Shown piece by piece: positions 14,497 to 23,482 of a stretch of 37,568 bases of DNA. The translations under genes were made by a program, and so were the position numbers. This stretch comes from an uncultured Bacteroidales bacterium. Lineage in GTDB: Bacteria; Bacteroidota; Bacteroidia; Bacteroidales; Paludibacteraceae. The notes under the pieces are model-generated. The model did not search any database. It saw only the letters and a program-made list of their open reading frames with translations, and was not told where the DNA came from. Positions within the stretch are counted from its first letter, which is position 1. Every line of letters starts with the position of its first letter. The stretch lies in assembly GCA_946414805.1 (NCBI GenBank), contig CAMKPZ010000014.1, positions 1 to 37,568 of the forward strand. The letters run 5' to 3'.

Positions 14497-17400
14497 TTAT
14501 TGTATCTTTTGCCCCGTCGCCGTATATCGTTGATCGCCTACCACCAGCACTAATTGCCCGTTCTCGATGATTTTTCTACATGGCCGTTGGTCGCTTAACA
14601 CCTCTTCTTCCCCTTGCGTGGGGTACATCGCGTAGAGACAGCTCCGATATACCGTGCCATCCGGCGTCGTCATCTCCACCTGATAGATGCCGTCCAACGA
14701 AGGGTTCTCATGGAGAAACTGGTCAGTCTCACCGCTCAGCATCACCCCGTCGCGGTACCACTGATACGCTACAAATGTGAGTTCGCCTTCAGTGTGCATA
14801 CCGCTGTTATCCACATAAACCACATCCTCTCCTTTGCGCCGTACGTAGCCGTCCAGGTTGATCGTAAAGGTCATCTTCTGCGGCTTCGCCTGCTTGCATT
14901 TCTCCGGCACGTCTTCATCGGTATAAAAGCAGATTGTCACCTCCTGCGGTCCCAGTGGTACACGCTTTGGCAGAGGTACTTCTATGACATCCTCTTCCGG
15001 CAGAAAACCACCGATGGAATCGCGAAAACCTGCTTCTTTGGAGGCTTGTTGGAAATAGAGGTCGAAGCGTTCCGGCGCACCGCTGATGACCGTATAGGCA
15101 ATCTTCAGATGGTTCTCCGTCTCGCATACCGACACTTGCGGTACGACCTCCACTACCGGCACCGGCAGTACTTCACTCACCAGCGTCACGTCCATCGGGC
15201 AGCCTTCGTGGGTCTCATCTGCGGCTACAAAATGCTCTTCGTTTCCTGTAAAACGGAAGGTCTGCGTATGTCCGTCTGCAAACGTATAGGTATACTCGTA
15301 CGGCAGGTCCCCGGCGCAGATGATAATCCGCTCTGTCTTCTTCTCGGCTCTGCCGAAACGCCACGAAGCTTTGCCCTCCGAGACTTGCCATTCGCCCTCG
15401 CAGAGGATGTTCTTTACTGCTCTTTGCAAGAAGATACTCATCGGCGCCGTTAGGTGGTATTTTTCTAACGGGATAGCGGTGTTCAGTATGGGCGCGTCTA
15501 TATGGAGTGTGTCAAACGGCTTCGTGTCCGTACTGCCGCGATAGAGCAGCCAGCAATAGGTGAACACACTGCCCGCGCTACCCTGCGCCGGCTCCTCTTC
15601 GCGGATAAGGGCGGTCACTTCGCTCGGTACGCCGGCATCTGAGCAAACCTGCAAATCAAACGGCTCAATACTGCCGGCGCTATATCCGCCGTAAACGGTG
15701 ATAGTAACACTGCCCCTTGAGTTCAGCCAGTCCATCAAGCCCGTATCGTCCTTCACTTGGCGCGTGAAGACATACGTATTGCCCGCCTCCATCGGTATGT
15801 TTTCCAGCGGCAGGAAGGTTGTGTCGCTCTGAGGAATCTCCTCTCCGTTGCATAACCATCGGTAGGAATAAATCCCGTTTCCGCCGGAGACGGTGTCTGT
15901 CTCATGAATCGTTTCCAGACATTCCGGTGAGCACAGGTTTCGGTTGAAACTCTCGATGGAACCGGGGTTTATTGCTTCAAAAACCACCACTACATGCGGA
16001 TTCCGGGACTCGGTCATACTGGCCTTGCATGCCTCTTCCCGGACGCTTCGCGTGAAGGTATAAGTGCCGGGTTGGTCAAAGGTGTAGGTCAGCGAGGGGG
16101 TCTCCACTTGTTCTCCGTCGATATACAAGGGGTTTCGGGTGTCTTCCGGTACGGGTTTCCAGGTCCGTTCTTTTACCATCCATTCGCTTCTTTTGAGCAT
16201 CCATTTATAGTGGAACACCTCTCCTCCTCCTGACGCGTCTTGAATACTCTGTATAGTAGTCGTCATCGGCAGTATGCCGTAGAGCGTGTCGGGTTGCTCT
16301 TTTAGTTCTCCCGGGTCGAACTCTTTTCTCACGGTTAGAAACAACCGCCCTTGCGAGTGGGTCCACTCGGTCTTGCATTGTACGTCATGCACGTCGCGGC
16401 GGAAGGCATAGTCGCCCGGCACGTCGGTCGGCATTGCCCATGCGTTATAATCCTCTTGACAGAGCCGGATAGTATCCATCGGCAGGTAGGTCTTGGTGCC
16501 GTCTTCCGCGGTGATCACCGTATCGCGGATGAGCTGGTATTGGTAGCTGTACTGCCCGTCCTTCTGCTCATCGTCTTTGCCGCCTGTGGCTTCCTTGCCG
16601 TTGTTGTTCTTTTCTTTAAACTTTACCTCCTCCTCGTTCCAGCAGGCTGTATAAGCCCCGCTCAAGAAGCCGGCATCGAAGGCTTCGTAGCCCTTCACGA
16701 TGGTATATACCTGCTTCACTGCCGGACCGCAGCTAATAGTCAGGATCACCTCCTGATTGCCGCAGGGACGCTTCACTTCCGCCGACGCGCCTTTGGGGTT
16801 TGCAATATAAATGACATCCGGACTCGGCGAGTACCATTGGCCGGAACCGAAAGCACTGCTGTTCTGTCTCTCCAACCCAATACCGGTACGGGGGGAGTTT
16901 CCGTCAGTCGGAGCGCCAACGCCCTCGGCACGCATGATTGGTACGCTCTCTGCATCCAGTATAACGGTCTTGACCGACATCTCCGAGGCAATGTGGTTGG
17001 CAAAACAAACCAACTGCGGGTGGCTCTCATACCCTCCGGCAGAGCAACGCCATTCGTTCTCAGGATTCTCATAATAGGGGCTGTTACTCCCAATAAAATC
17101 GGACGATTTGGCTATCGCGTATCGGGTGTTGTCCGTGAGGATAGGATCCGCCCCTCCGTACCCTGTGGCATACATACGCGTTAACTGCTGGTCGAAATAA
17201 ACCATCGTCAAGTTGTCTTCCGGCGCTTCGTTCTTGCCGAATAACGCTCCTACATGGTCGGACCCCTTGCAATAACCCATGCTATAGCAGTTGTTCAGGA
17301 CTGCCGAGGCTTTGTTATAGCCCACTAATCCGCCTACATGATTATTGCCGTCGGTGATGATGCCGGCGTTGTATGAGAAGCTGATCCCGCCGTAGTTAGT

Positions 17401-17955
17401 ACCCACCAGACCACCGATATCATTGCCGTTGTGCGCGATGATCTGCGTCATATTAAAGCAGTGGTGTATCTGCCCGCGGTTCGTTCCTACCAGGCATCCT
17501 ACGTTACTTGCGCCATCCGTCATGATTTGTCCTTGCGCGATGCCTATATGGTGAACGACCGCTGCGTTTCCGCTTTCGGCTATCAGCCCTGCGCCGGAGG
17601 GGAGGAGCGAAGAGAGTATATACAGGTTATAAATCACATGGTTGGCTCCGTCTAACTCGCCCTGAAACGGTCTGGCAGCGCTGCCTATCGGTTCCCAACT
17701 CGGCGGAGTCGCGCTGCTGCCGCCTAAATCAAGGTCTGCAGCCAGACGAACGGTCTTCCCCGCAAAGTCATCCGTACGGCTCGCTGAGGCTATCCAGGCT
17801 AACTCTTCCGCCGTCCGGACAGTGTATGTTTCTCCGTTGAAATCGGGCATTTGTGTACCTCCGCTCCAGGGTGTCAGACTCTGCGCAAAGGTATGGGTCG
17901 CCCCTAATACCATGCTTATCAGCACAGTATTTATCCACATAAATACGCGTGTCAT
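14497..17955 (-). CDS. Large secreted GLUG-motif / Ig-like repeat protein
   Basis: 1152 residues with a signal peptide (MTRVFMWINTVLISMVLGATHTFAQ). Residues about 35-270 hold a GLUG-type beta-helix: the repeats NVGCLVGTNRGQIHHCFN, DIGGLVGTNYGGISFSYNAG, HVGGLVGYNKASAVLNNCYS and HVGALFGKN. From about 390 on there are several Ig/PKD-like modules of about 95 residues opening with similar words (DPGELKEQ, NPGSIESF, SAGSIEPF). The last 27 residues (CRKIIENGQLVLV… to the end) carry the shared tail. GLUG and Ig-like repeats are common in bacterial surface proteins that bind host or polymer surfaces; no enzyme domain is seen. It is the third gene of the tight operon, 10 bases after the LRR gene. Confidence 0.82.
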   Translation of the reverse strand: MTRVFMWINTVLISMVLGATHTFAQSLTPWSGGTQMPDFNGETYTVRTAEELAWIASASRTDDFAGKTVRLAADLDLGGSSATPPSWEPIGSAARPFQGELDGANHVIYNLYILSSLLPSGAGLIAESGNAAVVHHIGIAQGQIMTDGASNVGCLVGTNRGQIHHCFNMTQIIAHNGNDIGGLVGTNYGGISFSYNAGIITDGNNHVGGLVGYNKASAVLNNCYSMGYCKGSDHVGALFGKNEAPEDNLTMVYFDQQLTRMYATGYGGADPILTDNTRYAIAKSSDFIGSNSPYYENPENEWRCSAGGYESHPQLVCFANHIASEMSVKTVILDAESVPIMRAEGVGAPTDGNSPRTGIGLERQNSSAFGSGQWYSPSPDVIYIANPKGASAEVKRPCGNQEVILTISCGPAVKQVYTIVKGYEAFDAGFLSGAYTACWNEEEVKFKEKNNNGKEATGGKDDEQKDGQYSYQYQLIRDTVITAEDGTKTYLPMDTIRLCQEDYNAWAMPTDVPGDYAFRRDVHDVQCKTEWTHSQGRLFLTVRKEFDPGELKEQPDTLYGILPMTTTIQSIQDASGGGEVFHYKWMLKRSEWMVKERTWKPVPEDTRNPLYIDGEQVETPSLTYTFDQPGTYTFTRSVREEACKASMTESRNPHVVVVFEAINPGSIESFNRNLCSPECLETIHETDTVSGGNGIYSYRWLCNGEEIPQSDTTFLPLENIPMEAGNTYVFTRQVKDDTGLMDWLNSRGSVTITVYGGYSAGSIEPFDLQVCSDAGVPSEVTALIREEEPAQGSAGSVFTYCWLLYRGSTDTKPFDTLHIDAPILNTAIPLEKYHLTAPMSIFLQRAVKNILCEGEWQVSEGKASWRFGRAEKKTERIIICAGDLPYEYTYTFADGHTQTFRFTGNEEHFVAADETHEGCPMDVTLVSEVLPVPVVEVVPQVSVCETENHLKIAYTVISGAPERFDLYFQQASKEAGFRDSIGGFLPEEDVIEVPLPKRVPLGPQEVTICFYTDEDVPEKCKQAKPQKMTFTINLDGYVRRKGEDVVYVDNSGMHTEGELTFVAYQWYRDGVMLSGETDQFLHENPSLDGIYQVEMTTPDGTVYRSCLYAMYPTQGEEEVLSDQRPCRKIIENGQLVLVVGDQRYTATGQKIQ

Positions 17956-17965
17956 AAAATCTTAC

Positions 17966-19939
17966 TTACTCGATGCGTTTTCCGGTTATATCATAGATAC
18001 CTTGCGGTGTAAAAAAGAGAAGCCGTCCTTCAATAATGGCTTTTTTCTCTGAGCTCTCCGAATCGGTTTTTTCGATGCCGGTGATCACGCTTTGTCCATC
18101 CGGATCGCCCGGAATAATCGGCGGTGTCGGGATAAGTTCGTTACCGTCGTATTGCAACTCACCCTCGTATCCCAAAGTCGCAAAATCTCCCACATAGACA
18201 TGCAGCGGAGCATCGTTCTCATCCAAGACAGACAGTACATACGTGTATCGCGAGGCCTCATCCAGTCCGGTCACTTTGAAGGAAAGGGTATATGACTGAG
18301 AATCATTTACCATTTGGTCATTTACCATTTGGTCATTTTTGCGCTTCGGAGCGGAGAAGGAGATACCGAGAAGCTGTCCTCTGTTGCCGAGCGTCAGTTT
18401 GCAGAACACTGCGCCGTTCTTGTAGATATCGATTTGATAACTATGCGCCGCACTGTCCGTCGGCCAGGTGAAGTCCGCCGTCGTCTGTCCCGGATCGACC
18501 GTCACGGTCTTCTGAATGATTTCTTCCTCATCCAAAGCCACGATCCGGAACCGCGACCAGTACTGCGCTGCCCGATAAGCGGCTACGCTGCTTGACATGA
18601 CATGTACCTTCGCTGTGTCCGGCACGCCGTTAAACGTACCATCGTAGATCAGCGGTGGTTGCGCGGCGTAGCAGGTGATATCCGTTACCGATGAATCCGC
18701 CAAGAAACAATCTTGACCGAGGATTGCTACGTTCTTGCCGATGACGATACTCTCCAGGTCGCTCCAATTAGCGAAAGTACCCATACCCGTTGCTACCAAC
18801 TTGTCGTTCAGAACCAGGTGTTTCGGGCTGGTGGTCAAGTTCAGCTGGTTAAAAACAGCATCGCCTAACACGTTGAGCGAAGTAGGCAAAACCACCGTAT
18901 CCAACGGACAACCGGAAAAGGCGCTATTGCCAATATTCGTCACCGAGTTAGGTATTTTTATCGATCGTAAGGATGAACAACCGGTAAATGCTTTTTGGGG
19001 AATAACCGTAAGCCCTGCAGGCAATTTGACGGAGTCCAATGCTTCGCAAAGGTTGCATAATTGCTCCGGTATTTTCTGTAATCCGGATGGTAGAACCAGT
19101 TGTTTCAACTTCTTGCATCCCGCAAAAGCACTCGCTCCGATACTCGTTACACCTTCAGGAATATTGATTTTCTGCAAACGACTGCAGTTGGTAAAAGCAC
19201 TCGCTCCTATCTCTTTGACCGTCTCCGGCAGGGTAATGGAGTCGTTGTACATAAATTTGCACAACATATTTGGGATATATTCCACCGAGTCGCCAAAAAT
19301 GATATAGCTGAAATGGCACTCTCCCGGGACGTCCGATTCATACCGAACGAAATCATTTGCGTGTATCGCTTCCCACACCATCACTTTGGAGTCGCTGTTG
19401 TAATTCTCCGATCCGAAAGCTCCCCATCCCATCGTTTTGAAAGTCTTCGGGAAGAAAACAGTGTCGCCTAAATTCGTGCAATTGTAGAACGCCATATCTC
19501 CGATGGATTCGAGACAATCCGACCATCTGACCTTCCGCAGGTTTGAGCAGAATATGAAAGCCTGACTGTTTATGGTCTTGATTCCTTTTCCCAAATCGGC
19601 GCTGGTCATCTTGGTGCATTCCTGAAAAGCATAAGCTCCGATAGTTGTCACGCTGTCCGGCAGCACGACCGATTGGAGGTTATAGCACCCGTGGAAAGCG
19701 TTCGCGCAGATAGAAGTGAGCCCTTCCGGGAAGGAAACGGTCTTCACATACTCCCTTTTCGGATAGTTACTCAAATCGTCCGACGTCATTGCTCCGCGGC
19801 CTTCGATCACTACATGCCCCGTGCCCGAATCCAGCGTGTAAGTCAGCTCCGGTCCCAGACTGCCGGTATATACCGTCGCATAGGCGCTATTTGCCATCAT
19901 CGTCAGGCAAACAAGAATAATAGATACTTTCGTTTTCAT
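17966..19939 (-). CDS. Secreted BspA-like leucine-rich repeat protein with Fn3 domain
   Basis: 657 residues. The signal peptide is MKTKVSIILVCLTMMANSAYA. After a short beta domain (LTYTLDSGTGHVVIEGRGAM) come about 15 LRR_5/BspA-type repeats (about 60-470), for example LQSVVLPDSVTTIGAYAFQEC and LQKINIPEGVTSIGASAFAGC. A Fn3-like domain follows at about 480-605, then an IPTPPIIP linker and the 27-residue tail ending YDITGKRIE. BspA proteins of oral and gut Bacteroidales bind fibronectin, fibrinogen or other bacteria; here the ligand is unknown. A 15-bp repeat inserts NDQMVNDQMVND in the Fn3 domain. It starts 9 bases after the first gene of the operon. Confidence 0.88.
   Translation of the reverse strand: MKTKVSIILVCLTMMANSAYATVYTGSLGPELTYTLDSGTGHVVIEGRGAMTSDDLSNYPKREYVKTVSFPEGLTSICANAFHGCYNLQSVVLPDSVTTIGAYAFQECTKMTSADLGKGIKTINSQAFIFCSNLRKVRWSDCLESIGDMAFYNCTNLGDTVFFPKTFKTMGWGAFGSENYNSDSKVMVWEAIHANDFVRYESDVPGECHFSYIIFGDSVEYIPNMLCKFMYNDSITLPETVKEIGASAFTNCSRLQKINIPEGVTSIGASAFAGCKKLKQLVLPSGLQKIPEQLCNLCEALDSVKLPAGLTVIPQKAFTGCSSLRSIKIPNSVTNIGNSAFSGCPLDTVVLPTSLNVLGDAVFNQLNLTTSPKHLVLNDKLVATGMGTFANWSDLESIVIGKNVAILGQDCFLADSSVTDITCYAAQPPLIYDGTFNGVPDTAKVHVMSSSVAAYRAAQYWSRFRIVALDEEEIIQKTVTVDPGQTTADFTWPTDSAAHSYQIDIYKNGAVFCKLTLGNRGQLLGISFSAPKRKNDQMVNDQMVNDSQSYTLSFKVTGLDEASRYTYVLSVLDENDAPLHVYVGDFATLGYEGELQYDGNELIPTPPIIPGDPDGQSVITGIEKTDSESSEKKAIIEGRLLFFTPQGIYDITGKRIE
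18304..18338. repeat. 15-bp direct repeat inserted in frame in the LRR gene
   Basis: CATTTACCATTTGGT occurs twice in tandem plus a partial third copy. On the coding strand it reads NDQMV repeats inside the Fn3 domain. The paralogous remnant has an unrelated short loop (AKRVPAEAALPT) at this place, so the repeat looks like an insertion. Confidence 0.85.
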
Positions 19940-19948
19940 GAGTGTATA

Positions 19949-22900
19949 TTATTTTATCTGGTTTCCTTGAATCGTATATTCATCCACTCCACGACGGATG
20001 ATAATATGTCCGTTACGAAGCACTTTTGTACATTGTACATCGTCCCCTTGTACCTCCACGAGGTCTTCTGTGCTTTTAGCGGTAGAGAACGTGCCGTATG
20101 TAGTCTCCAATAGCAGTCCCACCTCGTCATACGCCTCTAACGTGTACCAGTACTGCGTACCGGCAAGCAGGTTCTCTATGGTGGTATTCAGCACCGGTGC
20201 AGCCCAAGAGACAGCAGGTGCACGGCGTGGAGCCTTGGAGAAATCTATCTCAAGCAGCGTTCCGTCCGCCGCCAGTTGCAAGGTGCATACTTTCTCAGTG
20301 CGCTCTTTGTTCGCCCATATGATCAAAGTATATGAAGCGCCGCCGCTGACTGCCGGCCATGTAAAGGTCACTTCCGTTTCTTGTGGCTCTACCTCCACCC
20401 CTTCCTCCAACTCGGTCTTTGGGGTATCCACTTCTTCGCGGAACTGCGTATAGTAGAACCGCGCCATGTAATAGTTATTTGTAAGAGAGATAATTCCCTT
20501 CGAAAGTCCCTTATGGTGAATGGTCAGGATACGTGAGGCGGATTGAACGCCGTTCAGCGCCGTGAATAGGTCTGCCTCGTCCTGAATACCAAGAGCTGAC
20601 GGCTGCAATACCGGGTAGTCCTCCAATGCGGCGCCGTAGGTACATTCCCATGCCAGTCCGTTGGTTTCCTCACGGCTGATCAGATTGCCTTTTTCATCCA
20701 GGTGGTAAATACCTTGTTCTTTTGCCGAGCGCGAAGTAATGCCCTGTGATTCCCATGCGCTCTCCGCGGTATTCCACTTGAAGCTCTCTTTGCGAATCCA
20801 GTCGGTTTCATCGCCCTCGTAGTAGAACAAATTGCGCTCTTTGAGTGTCAGCACAAGCCCTGTGCTATCGGTGGAATAATAGATATTCTCCAGCGTTCTG
20901 CCCTGCTCGTCTGTGCGCACATAGCCCAGACCGCTCTGAGTCAGTCCCGCCTTGTTCGTCCAGACTCCGTCCCCTTTGTAGTCCTGCCATGTATAGCAGG
21001 GGAAACGTGTGCCGTCCTCATGGTAGAAATAGTGGTATTTCTGCATCGGTTCGTTGCTCTTCACGCCGTTGTTGTACTGGCGGTACTTGACGCAATCGGT
21101 CATCTGTCCCGCTTCGTTGTAGGTATATCGGTAATAAATCACCGTGTCGCACACAAGGGCATTGTCACGCCACGCGTAGTTGTGCCGTTCGATAAAAGCA
21201 CCATGCTCATCATAAATATCAAAGGTACGGGCAGCCGTGCCTGTTCCGAAGATGTTTGAAACATACCAATTACCGGCTGAGTCCAACTTGTTGAAAACAG
21301 ATACCGCCGAAATGCGGCAGTCCGGTTCCGGATAATAGAGCTCATCTTCGCGGGAATAGAGTTCCCATGTTTTGGTTGAATCTACGTACGAATAGGTATA
21401 TGAGGCTACTTTGCGTCCTTGCTCATCATATTCATATCTATTGTACGAGCCGTTAGTTGTACCATCGTAGTATTGCTGCAAATAACCGATGTTACTGCCA
21501 TTTTTCAGGAAGAACTCCTGCGACAAGTACGGCGACATACGGGAATATGGGGTGCCATCAGTCGTGAATCCCACATATGCCGAAAATGTCCGGACATAGC
21601 ATTGCTTGTCAGTGTCGAACTGAAAGATATACGTTTCCGAGGCACGCCATGTCTGTCCGCCATCGCTGCTCTCATACTTCATAGCAGACAAAGGTGCTCC
21701 GTCATCGTCAAACATCGTGCGCATCTTGTTGCACCAAAGGACATCCCACTCTCTGGTCTGCCGGTTAAAGCGTTCGCACATCTCCAGTTTGTCAAAGCCG
21801 TTGTGATAGTTGTGCTCCGTCCATCGCAAAGTATCGCGGGCACCGTTGCGGATGTTTCCGTCGTTAATATTTATTATACCGGTGTAGTTGTCGTAGCGTA
21901 TTTTTTCATAGGTTGTAATCCATCCCCCCCATGTAGGCGCAGCCTGTCGGATACGCTCCAGCACCAATTCGCCGTTCTTGTATTCCTTGCGGTGGCAGGA
22001 GCCGATGCTTGTAGCAGTGTTATAGGCTGTGTCATAATCCAGTGTGATGCGATAGAGGCTGTCACGTTCTACCACATGGTGAGATTCGCTGGTAGCAGAA
22101 AATTTGTGTTCGTACACAAGGTCACTTGTTTTCCCTCCTTCGGGTTTGTTGCTCAGGCTCCAACGATAGTCGCTGTCCGTCATCCATTTCCCGTTTTCCC
22201 AATGGGCGTAGAGCGTACGGTAATTCAGCCGTGTTCCGGCATCGTAGTCGTTCTCATAGCGGCTCAGGCTGCTCAGTTCGCCTGTCTTGTCATAGGTATA
22301 GGTATCCGTAATGTCAAAGACCGTGTCCGTCAGATAATAGCCTCCGCCGTAGTTGTACGCGGGCCAGAAGAGGTGCTGCACCGTCCTTTTCTGCAGCACG
22401 CCTGTGGAGTCATACGCATAGGTGCGCTTGTCCGTCGTAGTGGATTGCTCCACGCCTGCTTTGTATGCCTTGACCTCCGAGGTAAAGGAGAGCGAATCGC
22501 CGTTGGCGTTCCAGCTCTCGCTGATTGTTCCGGACTCCGTTTGCACTCCTAATCTGTTATAACGCGCGTAGGCGACATTATGCGTTGCGGGTTTGCCGTT
22601 GGCATGCCATGTATAGACATTCTTCGTCTCTTTGTAGGACAGACGATGATCGGTGTATTCGCAATAAATACGGCTGTGCAACAGACCTGGAACCCATGCC
22701 GAGTCAGCGTCGTAGTAATAATAATACTTCGTTTCCAAAGACGACTCGTCATCTTCCTGTCTGATACAGCGCGCGTCCTCATACCAAATGACGGTTCCAT
22801 CCTCTAAGCTTTTCTCTTCCTGATACGAGATATAGTCATAGTTGCGTATCTGGCGCAGCAGATGGCCTTCTTCGTCGTACACGTTGCGGTAGTCGTTCCG

Positions 22901-23329
22901 GAAATAGAGTTCACGGGTGGTCGGCGAGTGGAATTTAATATTCCTTAGCGAGTCCATGGAATTGTAATACCTGCCGGAGCGAGTGTACTCTTTCAGGTAC
23001 AAGCCGCTGTCGGCATGGATATATAGCGTTTTACGCGGCTGAAAGATAAGGGTGGAGTCCTTCGTTATAAATCGCTCCACGCTGAGCACTTCAAGTGTGT
23101 CATCCGCGTATCTGTAAGCCGTGTAATGATCAGAACGAACCTCTTCCTGACCATCTTCCGCCGTATAGGCCGGATAGGAATACACCACGCTGTCCAGCCG
23201 CCAGGCATAGTTGTCGGTTGAGATACCTTGCGGGTTTGTACTGCCTGCATTTACTTGCGCATACACGCACGTTCCTTTTAATAGTAAAAAGGCTACAAAA
23301 AGCAGACAAAAACAATTTTTCTTTTTCAT
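19949..23329 (-). CDS. Large secreted tyrosine-rich YD-like repeat protein with Fn3 domain
   Basis: 1126 residues from ATG at 23329 (MKKKNCFCLLFVAFLLLKGTCVYAQ, a clear signal peptide); an in-frame ATG at 23338 would add MQI. Residues about 40-940 are rich in Tyr, Asp, Trp and Thr and contain many YD-like units: YDEEGHLLRQ, YDSTGVLQKR, YDKTGELSSL, YDEQGRKVAS, YNEAGQMTDC, TDEQGRTLEN. This recalls YD/Rhs-type or wrapping beta repeats, but no Rhs core or toxin domain is seen. A Fn3-like domain (about 970-1090) and the shared 27-residue tail (CTKVLRNGHIII… to the end) close the protein. It is the first gene of the operon, about 60 bases from its promoter. Function not recognised; a surface or extracellular protein is likely. 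Confidence 0.82.
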   Translation of the reverse strand: MKKKNCFCLLFVAFLLLKGTCVYAQVNAGSTNPQGISTDNYAWRLDSVVYSYPAYTAEDGQEEVRSDHYTAYRYADDTLEVLSVERFITKDSTLIFQPRKTLYIHADSGLYLKEYTRSGRYYNSMDSLRNIKFHSPTTRELYFRNDYRNVYDEEGHLLRQIRNYDYISYQEEKSLEDGTVIWYEDARCIRQEDDESSLETKYYYYYDADSAWVPGLLHSRIYCEYTDHRLSYKETKNVYTWHANGKPATHNVAYARYNRLGVQTESGTISESWNANGDSLSFTSEVKAYKAGVEQSTTTDKRTYAYDSTGVLQKRTVQHLFWPAYNYGGGYYLTDTVFDITDTYTYDKTGELSSLSRYENDYDAGTRLNYRTLYAHWENGKWMTDSDYRWSLSNKPEGGKTSDLVYEHKFSATSESHHVVERDSLYRITLDYDTAYNTATSIGSCHRKEYKNGELVLERIRQAAPTWGGWITTYEKIRYDNYTGIININDGNIRNGARDTLRWTEHNYHNGFDKLEMCERFNRQTREWDVLWCNKMRTMFDDDGAPLSAMKYESSDGGQTWRASETYIFQFDTDKQCYVRTFSAYVGFTTDGTPYSRMSPYLSQEFFLKNGSNIGYLQQYYDGTTNGSYNRYEYDEQGRKVASYTYSYVDSTKTWELYSREDELYYPEPDCRISAVSVFNKLDSAGNWYVSNIFGTGTAARTFDIYDEHGAFIERHNYAWRDNALVCDTVIYYRYTYNEAGQMTDCVKYRQYNNGVKSNEPMQKYHYFYHEDGTRFPCYTWQDYKGDGVWTNKAGLTQSGLGYVRTDEQGRTLENIYYSTDSTGLVLTLKERNLFYYEGDETDWIRKESFKWNTAESAWESQGITSRSAKEQGIYHLDEKGNLISREETNGLAWECTYGAALEDYPVLQPSALGIQDEADLFTALNGVQSASRILTIHHKGLSKGIISLTNNYYMARFYYTQFREEVDTPKTELEEGVEVEPQETEVTFTWPAVSGGASYTLIIWANKERTEKVCTLQLAADGTLLEIDFSKAPRRAPAVSWAAPVLNTTIENLLAGTQYWYTLEAYDEVGLLLETTYGTFSTAKSTEDLVEVQGDDVQCTKVLRNGHIIIRRGVDEYTIQGNQIK

Positions 23330-23331
23330 AA

Positions 23332-23363
23332 TTTGCATATGTTAGAAATTTATACTAATTTTG
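23332..23363 (+). promoter_or_regulatory. Promoter of the TPR-HTH regulator gene
   Basis: TTTGCATATGTTAGAAATTT, then TAATTTTG at 20-base spacing. Its -33 part overlaps the start codon region of the divergent operon's first gene. Expected start near 23368-23370 gives a leader of about 113 bases. Confidence 0.65.
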
Positions 23364-23392
23364 CGTCGTGTTTTGGGTTTCGAAATCTGGTG

Positions 23393-23424
23393 CAAAGGTA
23401 CTGCTTTTTTCCGACATACGCAAA
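23393..23424 (-). promoter_or_regulatory. Promoter of the secreted-protein operon
   Basis: Minus strand TTTGCGTATGTCGGAAAAAA, then TACCTTTG at 20-base spacing. It faces the regulator promoter at 23332-23363; the two expected start sites are only about 17 bases apart and the transcripts overlap head-on. Confidence 0.75.
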
Positions 23425-23482
23425 TTTACGTGTTGTATGACACTTAATTTATGCTATTTATAAATAACTGATAATCAAACAA

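Noticed and set aside
17931..17939. TTATCCACA, a perfect DnaA-box consensus
   Set aside because: It is a single copy inside the signal-peptide codons of the GLUG protein gene, without an AT-rich unwinding region or further boxes, so it is not evidence for oriC here.
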